Positions 12,275 through 24,109 of a stretch of DNA of 64,000 nt are shown piece by piece. This DNA comes from Nymphalis io (Eukaryota; Arthropoda; Insecta; Lepidoptera; Nymphalidae). The stretch lies in assembly GCF_905147045.1 (NCBI RefSeq), contig NC_065901.1, positions 1,922,001 to 1,986,000 of the forward strand. Reading direction: 5' to 3'. The position numbers and the translations under genes are program-made. Below the pieces are notes generated by a model that saw nothing but the letters and a program-made list of their open reading frames with translations, did not search any database and had not been told where the DNA came from. Within the stretch, counting starts at the first letter, position 1. Every line of letters starts with the position of its first letter.

Positions 12275-12885
12275 GAGCACTTGACTGCCTCGTATAAGGC
12301 CGCAGACGCAGAGGTCCTGGGTTCAACTACTAGGTCGGGCCAGTAAAAAAAAATTTTCAGTAGCAGCCCGGAGTCTGAAAGTTGGAAGTGTGTACACTCC
12401 CGTGCCTCGGAAAGCAAGTAAAGCCATTGGTCCTGCGCCTGAACTCTTTCCCTTCGTGTCGGATTGCCGTCCACCTGTGTTTGCGCACACATATTTGCAC
12501 TATAATATCTCCTGCGTAGTTGGCTAATCTCTCTTGAAATTGGCCACCATGGCATTTACTGGTGGTAGGGCTTTGTGCAAGCTCGTCTGGGTAGGTACCA
12601 CCCACTCATCAGATATTCTACCGCAAAACAGCAATACTTGATATTGTTGTGTTCCGGTTTGAAGGGTGAGTGAGCCAGTGTAATTACAGGCACAAGGGAC
12701 ATAAAGTCTTAGTTCCCAAGGTTGGTGGCGCATTGGCTATGAGCGATGGTTGACATTTCTTACAATGCCAATGTCTAAGGGCGTTTGGTGACCACTTACC
12801 ATCAGGTGGCCCATATGCTCGTCCACCTTCCTATTCTATAAATAAAAAATAAAAAAAAATGGCCGAAATCGGCCTGGAGGACATT
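12275..12885 (+). mobile_element. SINE C interrupted by a SINE B insertion
   Basis: 12275-12553 reads as SINE C with its tRNA-like head (GACTGCCTCGTATAAGGCC, B-box GGTCCTGGGTTCAACTAC). After the inserted SINE B the element resumes with ATGGCCGAAATCGGCCTGGAGGA at 12859-12881, which is the normal end of SINE C. ATGGC is duplicated on either side of the insert. Confidence 0.8.
12554..12858 (+). mobile_element. SINE B nested in SINE C
   Basis: Near-consensus full-length SINE B. It is flanked by the short target duplication ATGGC at 12549-12553 and 12859-12863 and sits within the tail region of an older SINE C. Confidence 0.88.
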
Positions 12886-13499
12886 ATCATTATTAGAGTA
12901 CTAATAAACGATGCTAGGTTTTTTTAATTAAAAAAAAACTAACATCAAACCACTTCGATAAATAATTTCAAAACGTCGTAGTTATATTTTTAACCTCCGC
13001 CAGGTGAAGCGATGACTTATAATATATTATAGCTCAACATAACATGCTTGTTACTGTGCCGTCAGCCTTGAATGCATTAAGGCCTCGTTGACCCGCCTAC
13101 GAGATTTTAACTTGGAGCAAGTCACGTCATTAAGAGTCGAGGCAAATATAGAATAATATTTAGGTTAATGGTATGTTATATTAGACGAATTCATTTTAGT
13201 TATGTACTAAGCTCTAAAGGGTTTTGTAAAACTTTTGAGAGTATTTTCACCTCCTAAATAAAATAATAATAAATTTTTCTTTTAAAAGAATAACACAGAG
13301 ATCGGCCAATGGTCAGAACACTTAAATTTTACTTGACAAATCCGTGTTCTAACCCAAACAACTGAGAATTCATTTGCCTAATTTAATTATTTATTTATAC
13401 AATTAATGAATTTATGAATGATAGTACACCTTGAGAATAAAGAGATCGCCTCTTAGCTATTTTCTTTTATACTGAAAATTTTTAAACGAAGCACGATAA

Positions 13500-13773
13500 A
13501 AAAGACCCGCTGAGCTTCTTTCGCCGGTTCTTCCAGTGCTGGGTGTTCTTTTCCGAACCGGTGGTAGTTTCTAATTTGAGTATCAATAAGTAAGTGTAAT
13601 GATGTGTTGAATAAAGTGAGTTGAATAAAGAATTCGTCTAAGATGAAAGAACATGTATTTGTCAAATAATTGCTACTTGCCTCTTCTAATCAAAATGGAA
13701 GCAGCGTTGTGCAATAAGCTCCAAACCTCCTCAAGAATACAGGCCTTTGCCCAGCTGTGGGTTATTTACTAGC
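13500..13773 (+). repeat. Repeat H followed by a SINE A 3' fragment
   Basis: 13500-13640: CCCGCTGAGCTTCTTTCGCC, CGAACCGGTGGTAG and TGTTGAATAAAGTGAG, the dispersed repeat also present at 6240 (reverse) and 15835; it may be the 3' end of a LINE. 13693-13773: a decayed SINE A tail (GCAGCGTTGTGCAATAAGCT, GGCCTTTGCCCAGC). Confidence 0.65.
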
Positions 13774-14203
13774 TGATAATTTTTGCTTTTTATTGCCTAT
13801 TCTGGTGACAGCGGATGACACTTGTCGTCTATATAATTGGAAATGCAAATCAATGGGACGTGGCTCCGTGCTATAAGGACCAATATCAAAGTCAATAGAG
13901 ATCAATAATTCTTTTGATAATCAGAATAGAAATAATGAACAGATGTCAGTTGTGTTATATAACACTTGCTCTTTTGTGTAATATTGTTTGTTTTAGTAAT
14001 ATTAAACTTTTGCCGTTATAGCACAATAAAATTTATTATTTTTAATGGATTTTTAGTTTGTTTAGGCTACAGATATTTCTTATTTAAATTAATTTAACTG
14101 TAAGCTGCAACTGATATTGGTATGATATCAATGGAATGTTTTGATACACCAAATATATTTTACTGAATAAATATTCAAGCTAAATTATAACAATAAACAT
14201 ATT

Positions 14204-14463
14204 AGTGATAGGGCTTTGTGCAAGCTCGTCTGGGTAGGTACCACCCACTCATCAGATATTCTACCGCAAAACATCAGTACTTGGTACTGTTGTGTTCCGG
14301 TTTGAAGAGTGAGAGAGCCAGCGTAAAAACAGGCACATGAGATAAAACATCTTAGTTCCCAAGGTTAGTGGCGCATTTGCGACGTAAGCGATGGTTAATA
14401 TTTTCTACAATGTCAATGTCTATAGGCGTGGGTGGCTCGTCCGACTACCTATAGTAAAAAAAA
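14204..14463 (+). mobile_element. SINE B
   Basis: AGGGCTTTGTGCAAGCTCG to CTATAGTAAAAAAAATT. The consensus is followed closely, apart from changes in the last third. Confidence 0.85.
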
Positions 14464-14957
14464 TTACATTGTGGACCGTGGTGCATTTTATATTAAATTA
14501 ATCAAAATATTATTTTTTCAATGAGGCTCTTATGTAAGGCCGCCCCTGCCTGTAGAGGCAAAATAGGGCAACGGCCTCGGTGTTTCGAATTTGAGAGTTT
14601 GTTTGCGACATTCAAATAAAATATATTATTCATTTTAAATCTTATATCGTTTTTTTTCTTTACTTTGTGTCGCTTCATAAAAATAACTGTCAAGATGTCG
14701 CGCTGTCAACAACGCTATTCCGTGTTTCGAGGTAGTTCTAACGGAATAGCTCTGGAGAAATGATTGGATTTTTCAATCACATTTAAAACCTTAAACAAAT
14801 ATATTATTATATACTTTGAAACACTAATTTTACATTTTACTATTATACACTAATGTAACTTAACCAATTATTCATATTTGTATGTATTAATAGCTTATTT
14901 TAGCACTATTAATTAAAATCAAATCAAATAAAATCATCAAATCGTTTCCATGTGAAT

Positions 14958-15206
14958 ATGTACCTCTCCCTTTTTAAGAAGGTTTGGAGCTTATTCCATC
15001 ACGTTGCTCCAGTGCGGTTTGGTGGAATACACATGTGGCAGAATTTCAGTGAAATTAGACACATGCAGTTTTCCTCACGATGTTTTCCTTCACCGTACAG
15101 CACGAGATGAATTATAATCACAAATTAAGCACATGAAAATACAGTGGTGCTTGCCTGGGCTTGAACCCACGATCATCGGTTAAGATTTACTGAGCCATCT
15201 CGGCCG
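14958..15206 (-). mobile_element. SINE A
   Basis: The reverse complement contains the tRNA-like head, B-box GGGTTCAAGCC, the body GATGAATTATAATCAC and the GGAGCAACGTGATGGAATAAG tail. Confidence 0.85.
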
Positions 15207-15647
15207 TAAAAAATATAATACACAAAAATGTTGACCTTATAATGAGCCTCATTTGAAAGGGCCCGTGCCAAGGGCGTCAAGTTATGCAAAATGGGGTTTT
15301 CTGCATTGACCGGTTCGAAAGTGACACGCAGTTGATTAGTCACGCCGCCAAATAAAATCGTATTACATAACAGCGGCTTCTCTGATGTACTCATTACACA
15401 TTTATCATTACAAGACCTCTCGAAAAAGACAAAACACATTAATAAAAATAAAAAAAAACATACCTTATAGTATATATATATATAGTCTATATTTGTCATC
15501 GTATGACGCAAAACAAGCATTCCCATAATAGATAAATAAAGTGTAACCAATATATTTAACATATGAATAGGTATATAGGAGCTATTATCAGCTTATCTCT
15601 TATTTTTACTCATTACTAACTTAACAAGCTCACTCGTCCTATATACC

Positions 15648-15980
15648 GGAACCCAAAAGCATGCAGAAATTGCGGCAGGCTAGCTTATAAGACTGAAACA
15701 AAAATAACTGGTCACATGTTCAAGTCCAGGTTAGGCCAATAAAGTTGGATGTTTATATCCAGGTCTTTGTAGCAATATACATGAACACCTTGGGAATGAA
15801 ACGATTGTCTTGCAATTTCTGGTTTATTGGAAACGACACCCCGCTGATTTTCTTTCGCCGGTTCTTCTCAGTTCGAAAAAGAAAATACTTTGACTAATTT
15901 AATAAAAATACGTTTTTACTTCGAACATCAATGAGTAAGTGGAATGCTTTTATATTGAAAAACGGAAGTTTGAGTTTATT
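15648..15980 (+). repeat. SINE C head fragment, then repeat H
   Basis: 15648-15745 holds a decayed tRNA-like head (GGCTAGCTTATAAGAC, TTCAAGTCCAGGTTAGGCC). 15835-15980 is repeat H (CCCCGCTGATTTTCTTTCGCC, AATGAGTAAGTGGAATG). Confidence 0.5.
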
Positions 15981-16699
15981 AACAATAAGATATGTTAACT
16001 GTTAATGTTTATTAAGCATGTGTTTCTAATTAATTTATTAGTAAATTTATACGTTTAGTGTTTACATTTGTGTTGTTTACATCCGTTTTCTAGTTTAAAT
16101 ATGAAAAATTATTCAAAAATCAGCAAATAGTTCATTCATCCGCGATGACCGTACTAAAATTATATATTCGCTCAGTATTTACATAAGACAAATAATACAA
16201 ATGTTAATTACAAACGTTGCATGCATTTGAAATAACAATTTTATTATATGGAATAGGAGACATAATTATATTATAATAAAACATTATACTCATGCAAATT
16301 GTAAACAAATGTGTGAGCGAAATGTGACGGTTTGTATTCTATCCTTGTGAAGGTCGTTATCCTTGCCCGATTCGGATTCATAGCGGAGTGTATCACAAAA
16401 AGAAGCATGCTTGTTCGACTTCCGTACTATAATAGTAAGTTTATTTAAATTAATCTTCGGATGAGTGGTAAATAAATGAATTATTATTTGGTAAATTTAG
16501 TTAAAATAATAATAAATAAGTTAAATATCGATTATAAGTATTACTCATTTACGGTAGAACGACTGAACGGGTTCTTATAATAATTATGTTTGACCTCAAA
16601 GTATACAATATCGAACACCTTGGAGCTATATTATATATTTGCGAACGCAAAATTAATCATAAAATACTAAAAAAACATGTTCCACTGTTGGAATGTTGG

Positions 16700-16825
16700 A
16701 ATAAGGGTCTACTTTTTGAGAAGGTTTTGCTTCTTACTTCACCACGCTGCCCCAATGCGTGTTGGCGGATAGTCGTGGCAGATTTTTCCTTCACCGTTGA
16801 GTTTGAAATGAATTATAAACACAAA
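16700..16825 (-). repeat. Heavily decayed SINE A
   Basis: GGGTCTACTTTTTGAGAAGG, ACCACGCTGCCCCAATGCG and CCTTCACCGTTGAG keep the order of SINE A in reverse. The 111-codon open frame here is a by-product of this repeat. Confidence 0.6.
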
Positions 16826-18385
16826 CGAAATTACAGAAAATATTATAATTTATTGAAATTTTATTTGAAAAATTTTGAAGCCCGTCAATGCTCTGCCGGA
16901 CCTTTTTTCTTGAACTTCTAGCTCCAATAGAATGACGAATCATTTCATCATGATGTTTTCTTTGTAAATCTATTAACCTTGTAAGCCTCATAACTCACGT
17001 AATCTAACTAGATATATTACAATGCAACGGTCAATTATCCGGTGACATTTATTATTATTATTTATTTTAAGTATTACGAAATAAATAAAACCCGTACTTA
17101 CCCTCTAATTAATGAGTAATTAAAATATATAAATAAATAGATATCTAATTGCAAATGTTTATATTTTAACTTTAACTTTAATTTATTTGATTGAGTTATT
17201 GTATTTTCAATTTATTTAATTTACAATTAAGTATATATTATTAGTGCAAATGATATAGCACATAACATAGCAAGGTTTTTTTACGTGGAAACGGATGAAA
17301 CGTACTTTGTACGTTTTCCGGCCTTTTCTGGTTTAGAACACTCAATTTTTATACATATATATCTCTATATAACACTAAAAACTTCAAAATCCCTAAGGAC
17401 AACCAACCAATAACATACATACAACGAACACCGCGCCAATGAGTATCAGATATCGTCTAATTATACATTTCCCCTCTCAGACACGTTTCCTCAATTACCG
17501 CCCTCGTTATATACGTCGTATAAGAATTTTCTGTAAAAATTACTCTGAGACTGCGACATTTATGTCATTATAGTTTCCGCCCGCGGCTTCGCCTGCGCGT
17601 GAGGGGTTAGGCAAAGGTGCGTGGGGAGGGGCAGGTGAGAGGCACCCTATGTCCATTTGTTCCTGACAACGTGTATGCAAAATGTGATGGTGGGTGATTG
17701 GTTAAGTGACTTTTATTATGTTCCCATAAGTAGCACATTGCCAAAATATATGTGAGATCGCGATCACTCATCGTCATGTTGCCTATCTACCTTCACTTCT
17801 GTTATAAGTAAATAAAATTATTACAGTTAGAGACATTTATTTTTTCAAAAGATTTTAATTTAAATCACTTACAAAGAAAATTACGAAACAATTAAAAGAA
17901 AAATTAAAACGAATAGGCGTATATAGTAATACGATGAATGCTACAGTAACGTAATAATATCAGTACAGTGCAAACAAGTATGAATATTTTGTGATATAAA
18001 GTAGGGTCGTCTTGTAAAAAATAGTGCGTATACAATAGTATACATACAAGTATGCATACAAAGTAATGATATTATTATACAAAACCGTAGAATTTAAATA
18101 CACCACTTTAAAGTTCTGATACCTCCAACAAAGAAAAATATATATATTTTGGTATTAATAAATAGCAAGCAATCCATTCCATATAATCCATATTTCTAAT
18201 AATATTGACTAAAACTATTCTATTCTCTAGTTGTTAATGTACCAAAGTTATAAGTTATTCATAATTATAAAGAAGCAAACAGACGAACCCTACGTTTTAT
18301 TTAAATTGGTAACAATGATCCAAGTAATTATGCGCCGGAGTGGATGCGTAAAAACCACATGGTCTTGAACAATATACACTTGCCT
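16826..18385. other. AT-rich intergenic DNA upstream of the Gly/Tyr gene
   Basis: No gene seen. It contains an 8-base inverted repeat (AAACGTAC, 3-base loop, GTACGTTT) at 17298-17316. A short GC-rich patch at 17578-17640 (CCGCCCGCGGCTTCGCC) resembles a dispersed transposon-derived motif; a related patch occurs at 22565. Confidence 0.4.
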
Positions 18386-18424
18386 TATAAATGCGAACTT
18401 CTGATGACAAAGTTTAATATCATT
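18386..18424 (+). promoter_or_regulatory. Candidate core promoter of the Gly/Tyr-rich gene
   Basis: TATAAAT at 18386-18392 is followed about 35 bases later by TCATT at 18420-18424, an arthropod initiator-like sequence. The first ATG of the gene is at 18474. Spacing is slightly long for a TATA promoter, so the exact start site is uncertain. Confidence 0.4.
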
Positions 18425-18473
18425 CGTGCACCGACACAACGCGAACGGTATTGCCAAAATTAAAAAAAGAAAA

Positions 18474-21400
18474 ATGTTTCTCACGGTGAGTTTAAATTAT
18501 TATACTTTAATTTGTCTTGTGAAGTGTTGTGATTGTTTTTTGACTTCAATTGTTTCGTTAGTTTAATACTAATGAACTAATATAAAACCTTTCGTGTTTT
18601 GTTTATTGCGTATATTATTTTCCGGAAACTACGTAAGGTCGTTTTTTAATTTTGTAATTAAAGGCAAAGGTCATACATAATTTCGGTAGGCCGCAGTTTT
18701 GTAATAATAACCATATTTTAACATTAAGGTAAAGCAATTCTTTTTTTTCTCGAATGCTTTATAATAATTCAAATCTGATAGTAATAATTTGTAATCTTTA
18801 AATGATTATTAAAATGTATCTTCAAATACTTTTAATACAAGTACTTAAATTAAAGTGAGTACATACATTTTCAATTCTTTTGTTTTGTATAACGATAAAA
18901 ATACTCGCTCTATTTATATCTGCGGCAGAACGTGAGCGAAATATAGCCTTCGAAGACATCCTGCGATATATTCAGCCATTACTTTGAACGCTTTACAAAT
19001 GTTCACACTTGCATCCATCGGAAGCTTGCGCACTATTAAAGCTTACTGCATTTACGAATCATGCATTTGTATATTCGTAACTATTTATAAATCTTATTTA
19101 ACATTTAATTTCCATCGAATATTTTTGACTTTTCAATGGTTGTAACAATTAGTTAAGAGAATTTCAATGAATATCGTCTTGCATTATACATAATAATTGA
19201 ATTGTATTTAATTATTTACGTACGAATAATTTACTTAAATGCTTAAATAATTATACAAAAATCAAAATTAAAAATAGCTACTGTACAAATCATAACCGCG
19301 TGGAATGGTTGCAAGAATACTAGCACCATTTTCCCGTTGAATTGTAGCTCGCATTTCTAAACCGAATCCGATTTTCGATTTAGCAAAAACTGAACCGGGC
19401 CTCCTGTCAGCTGTCGAGGCGATAAGATAGGCTGTTATATTTAATAAGTTTGTTTGCACTATTACTCCAAGTTCACAACATTCGGAATAAAAGACAGATC
19501 GCTAAGCTTCTTCTGCGACGGCAAATGATTTTAGCATTTTATGATTATAGTAAATAATAAGTAACGTATAAATGATGTTAAGTTGGCCTTTACTTAGAAT
19601 ATATCTTGTAAATAATATAATTTACTTTACGTTACGCTTTAAAAAAGAAGAGCTTTATTCTGTGTGTATAATTTTTGTTTTATCTTTTAAATTAATAAAT
19701 AAAATAATGTAGTATATCTGAGTACTGAATTATTCTATATTAAAATTTTGCCATTGAGTCATATTAAATTTAAATAAGTATATTTAATTCAAGTAGGCTT
19801 TAAAAAGTACTTTTGAATTGTTATTAAACAAGATTAAATTAAGTTTATTGTTATCAATGTTTCGAATTTTTCGTTCTACCAAGAACCGCAAACATATCAA
19901 ATACTGTTTTCCACCGATATAAATCTAAGCACAATTACACTAAGCGTCGTGATAGCCCAGTGAATAAGACGAGAATTTCAACCGATGATACCGAGCTCAA
20001 ACCAGGGCAAGCACCACTGAATTTTCATGTGCTTTAAAATTCATGTGGTAGGAAATCTGCCATGTGTACGAACAAACCCGCAATTGAGAGCGTGGTAGAA
20101 TCTGTGGTGCTCCAAATCTTCTCCTTGGAGGAGAACTTAGCCCAGCAGTGGGAAATTTATACGATGTTACTTTACTGACTTTATAACATTTTTTCAGAAT
20201 ATTATATTATTGTTATGCTCATTGGGCATAGCGACCAGCCAACGCCTGCTAGAGTCAAGCGAATCTGGCTACTCAAGACGAGGCACCGGCGGTTATGGGT
20301 TGTTAAGACCTGGTTATGATGGATATAATAGCGGTTATGGCGGCGGTTATGGCAGCGGAATTGGCAGCGGATATGGCAGCGGATATGGTAGCGGATACGG
20401 CAGCGGTTACGGCAGCGGGTACGGCAGCGGATACGGCAGCGGGTACGGAAGTGGCCAGTTACCGGGCTATGGAGGTATTTTAATTTATTATTTTATTTAT
20501 AACATAAATAGATAATAAATAAATAAAATAATTTAGTGAATATTAATAGAAAAAACAACAAAAATATTTTTATTTAAAAGTTGTTAATACAATAAATTAA
20601 TAATTATTAGTCCAATTACTTAAACAAAATGTTATTCGACCTAAAATATATATATTTATATATTAAAATTATATAAATATCTACAATTTGTTTGGTCAAT
20701 AAATGCACCAATGTCGAGGCCCGTTGTCAGAGGTTTGAAATATGCTTATTTTTTATCCCAGGCGGATATAACGGATATCCGGAGGGATATGGCGGTTACG
20801 GATCAGGATACCAGGGTTATGGAGGTAGGTTTTAATTTCAATGGTCTACTTCACTTGATATTTCTAGAGGTACTGCAAAAACAGTATATAAAAAGAAAAG
20901 TACTTATGTACCTATAATATAGCTTATAATAGATTATCGTGAAACTGTTTTGTTTATTATTTTTCAATAATTTTGTTATTACCTATACGTACTATTAAAG
21001 ATAAAAACATATTTAAACAGCGCAATCACGAAAACATTAAACATTACTAATTGCTCTCGGCTATTTTCCTACTTTGAGTCACACCACATTTAGAATAAAG
21101 CTATTAAAATTATATAATAGTATGTTGATTTATAATTATGCGCTTACTTGTCCTGAATACGTCACATCACGTGGTAGGACTTTGTGAAAGCCCGTCTGGG
21201 TAGGCACCTCCCATTCATCAGATATTCAACCGCAAAACAGCAGTACTTGACCACTTACCATTAGGTGGCCCATTTGCTCGTCCGTCGACCTTTACAATAA
21301 AACAACTGATAACGACCTAAAGAACCTTTTTGAAGATAACTTGGTTTATCAGATAGGCTTAAAATGATTTTGTCACTGTAACATATGTCTTTCTATACGA

Positions 21401-22169
21401 TGTAATAGATATGGCATGATTTCACCTTGACGTTCCAAAGGATTCTATGATTTAATAGAAAATAATTTGCTCTTTGCCATATAAATGTAACGCGGACGAA
21501 AGTCACAAAATTGGTATATTTTCCTCTATTTATTTACAACTCAAGGTCTTTAAGGTACAACCAAAATATTAATAGCGATATACATTCGAAAAATTACCTT
21601 AAGCAAAAATTTTTGTAATAATAATAATAAAATCATTTATTTCGACCACGATTATTTCGAACAGGGATCATAAATACAAGTATATAGTAAAAAGTCGAAA
21701 ATTATAATTTTTTTTTTACAGATTTTGCATATTATAATTTAGATTAAATTAATTCGAATTAAATTATAATACTAAATTAAATTAAAATTAATTAAATCAA
21801 ATTCAAACAAATCAATCACATTAAATTATATTAAATCAAATAACATAAAATAAAACTAGATTAAATGACATTAAATTAAATCAAAAAATTAATCATCCAA
21901 GAAATCTTGATATGACTAGTATTGTTTCAATGTTTCCAGGCTACCGCCCCGGCAACAGGCCCGGCTCTGGTTACAACTACCGTCCCAACTACAATTATCC
22001 CGGTGGCAGCACCGGTTACCCTGGCTACCGGCCTAGCTACCAATACCGACCAGGCTATGATCGTCCTTACTCTGGCTACAACAGTAATTACCTTGGCGGT
22101 TATGAAGGTTACGACAATTTCAGGGTCTTATCAAGAAGAGCAGGTGAAGTGAAAAAGAGTGATGCTTAG
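18474..22169 (+). CDS. Secreted Gly/Tyr-rich protein with GSGY tandem repeats (4 exons, 193 aa)
   Basis: Exons 18474-18485, 20198-20474, 20762-20824 and 21940-22169 join in phase (0, 1, 1) with GTGAGT, GTATTT and GTAGGT donors and CAG or CCAG acceptors. Together they give 582 bases, 194 codons including TAG. Exon 1 encodes only MFLT. Joined to exon 2 it gives a classical signal peptide (MFLTNIILLLCSLGIATS), with cleavage likely before QRLLESS. Exon 2 carries seven consecutive GSGY units, exon 3 GYNGYPEGYGGYGSGYQGYGG-like sequence in 21 codons, and exon 4 Gly/Tyr/Pro/Arg repeats (GYRPG, NYRPNYNYPGG) ending RRAGEVKKSDA. Composition fits an extracellular structural protein such as a cuticle, eggshell or silk-associated glycine-rich protein; I cannot assign a named family. 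AATAAA follows at 22227. The tiny first exon makes the start easy to miss. Confidence 0.8.
19268..19420 (-). pseudogene. LINE ORF2 C-terminal remnant (repeat G) in intron 1
   Basis: The antisense translation ends MRATIQRENGASILATIPRG and is closely related to [17 protein letters not shown] on the + strand at about 45565. Both look like the carboxy end of a non-LTR retrotransposon polyprotein. The assignment to LINE rests on remembered similarity. Confidence 0.5.
19944..20180 (+). mobile_element. SINE A, degenerate, just before exon 2
   Basis: Head GTGATAGCCCAGTGAATAAG, body GCAAGCACCACTGAATTTTC and tail AGCCCAGCAGTGGGAAAT are recognisable. It ends about 18 bases before the exon 2 acceptor of the Gly/Tyr gene. 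Confidence 0.75.
20351..20458 (+). repeat. 12-base coding tandem repeat (GSGY)
   Basis: Nine 12-base units of the type GGC-AGC-GGA-TAY encode GSGI, seven GSGY and GSGQ. Differences are nearly all third-base. Confidence 0.9.
21173..21302 (+). mobile_element. SINE B with internal deletion
   Basis: GTGGTAGGACTTTGTGAAAG... to ...CAGCAGTACTTG is followed directly by ACCACTTACCATTAGGTGG, so about 160 internal bases are missing. Confidence 0.75.
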
Positions 22170-22226
22170 GAATATTTAGGTAACTTTATAATTAAGCACA
22201 ATAGATTATTTATGTATGAAGTGATA

Positions 22227-22232
22227 AATAAA
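22227..22232 (+). terminator. Polyadenylation signal of the Gly/Tyr-rich gene
   Basis: AATAAA 58 bases after the stop codon, followed by a T-rich stretch. Confidence 0.6.
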
Positions 22233-23031
22233 TTGTTTAAAATTTACTATTATTTTTTATTTCAATTTAACCCAAGAAAAAAAGCCTGGCGCTCATGGAT
22301 CGCAACGCAGATGATAAATATCTAAATTCATAATTATTTAATTATTTATAATTTAAAAAAAAAACAATAAATATACATCGGAAAAAATAAAAAAAGAACA
22401 TAATTAATAAAATAAATGTATTTGTCATAGAATTATGTATAAGAATGTACAGCAATGAAATATATAATATACCCTCCACGCACACATAAAGAAGATTTCA
22501 ATGCGAAAAACTCATTTTTAAGAAAAAAGCTGTTAACCAAGCGCGATACTGCAAACTAGCTAAACCCGCGGCTTCTCCCGCATGGAATTTAATTTGAGTC
22601 AAAATCCTTTTAAGATCACAACCCTTCAACCTCAACTTTACTTTATACAATAGCGAGTTCTGTGACGAAGTAATCAGCTTACTTTCGGAAGCGATAGTAA
22701 AAATATATCTGTGAACCAATTAATGATTTTGTATATTGACTATATTTTCACCGACGGCATTTTGCCCGACACAGGTAACAATACAATAATATAAATAAGT
22801 CTTCTGGCAAAGACGCAAGAAAAAAATCTTCCAATGTAACGAATTACATTTAAAAACACGAACACGAATTAATCTCATTAGAATATCACAATTACGTATA
22901 CACTTATTTTTATTCTGTCTAACATTCTGTAGGAATAAACATTCCGCCATTTTTAAAAGAAAAACCCTTAGCGAGCCGAACAGTCATCGTACTTTGTAAT
23001 CCGTACTAAAATCCAACCATGAAATACTGGT
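22233..23031. other. Intergenic, repeat-like patch
   Basis: No gene seen. 22500-22700 holds TAAACCCGCGGCTTCTCCCGC and a following stretch that looks like a decayed transposon-derived repeat. The short antisense open frames at 22498-22950 have no other support. Confidence 0.35.
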
Positions 23032-23325
23032 TTACTGGTGGTAGAGCTTTGTGCAAGCTCGTCTGGGTAGGTACCACCCACTTATCAGATATTCTACCGC
23101 AAAACAGCAGTATTTGTTATTGTTGTGTTCCGGTTTGAAGGGTGAGTGAGCCAGTGTAATTACAGGCACAAGGGACATAAAATCTTAGTTCCCAAGGTTG
23201 ATGGCGCATTGGCTATATAAGCGATGGTTGACTTTTCTTACAATGCCAATGTCTAAGGGCGTTTGGAGACCACTTACCATTAGGTGGCCCATATGCTCGT
23301 CCGCCTTCCTATTCTATAAAAAAAT
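23032..23325 (+). mobile_element. SINE B, full length
   Basis: TACTGGTGGTAGAGCTTTG through CTTCCTATTCTATAAAAA with few differences from the consensus. Confidence 0.88.
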
Positions 23326-23619
23326 AGAAATGGAAAAAAATCAACAAAATTAATTATTTTTTATTAAAGGTTTTTTTAAACTGGTAACAAAAATACTATT
23401 TACTAAAATACTCTAATTTAGAGGAACAAGGCTATAGAGTTAGAGGTAGTTTTTAATTTCCACAGACTATGGTTATGGCCTTAATATAAAAAGAAAAAAT
23501 GGCGTGCTAAAATGTAAAACTTGTGTTCTATTATCGGTGTAGAAACATAATTAAAATTTTGATTTTACAGTTAAGTTGATGATTGCTTATACTTACCACA
23601 TTTTATTTTACTTATTTCG

Positions 23620-23750
23620 GACGCGCGATACCTGATATTAGCATTGTAAGAAATATTAACCATTCCTTATATCGCAAATGCGCCTTCAACCTCGGGAACT
23701 AAGCTATGTCACTTGCGCCTGTAGTTAAAGTCGTTACACATAAGAAACAA
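23620..23750 (-). mobile_element. SINE B fragment, degenerate
   Basis: AGCATTGTAAGAAATATTAACC, AATGCGCC and CTCGGGAACTAAG are the reverse of the SINE B middle. Confidence 0.6.
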
Positions 23751-24030
23751 AAACAAAATTGTACGAAATAAAGTTAACAACTAAAATTTATTAAGCTTTG
23801 TATAACCATACCTTATAAATATGTTCCGCATTTTTGAGCGCATTTTTGGCACGCAATATAGCTACACACATATACATACATTCAAAAATACAATAAATTT
23901 CTGATATTAATGTAACACTAAATATGAGTGAATTATTAAAATTAAAACATTCAAAAACTAGACCATTCAAAATTCAAAATGTAAATAAATAAAACCACGA
24001 ACCTTATTAAATTTAATTAATAATTTAATA

Positions 24031-24036
24031 TTTATT
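24031..24036 (-). terminator. COG1: Candidate polyadenylation signal of COG1
   Basis: TTTATT on the + strand (AATAAA on the coding strand), 74 bases past the TAA stop. Confidence 0.5.
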
Positions 24037-24109
24037 TACAAATGATATAAAATTGTAATACATAGTTAACGTTATTAATATTAAATATAATTTCATTTAA
24101 AATAAACAT

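Noticed and set aside
15173..15562. 129-codon antisense frame
   Set aside because: One end lies in a SINE A and the rest has a low-complexity hydrophobic start. No homologue recognised and no splice partners.
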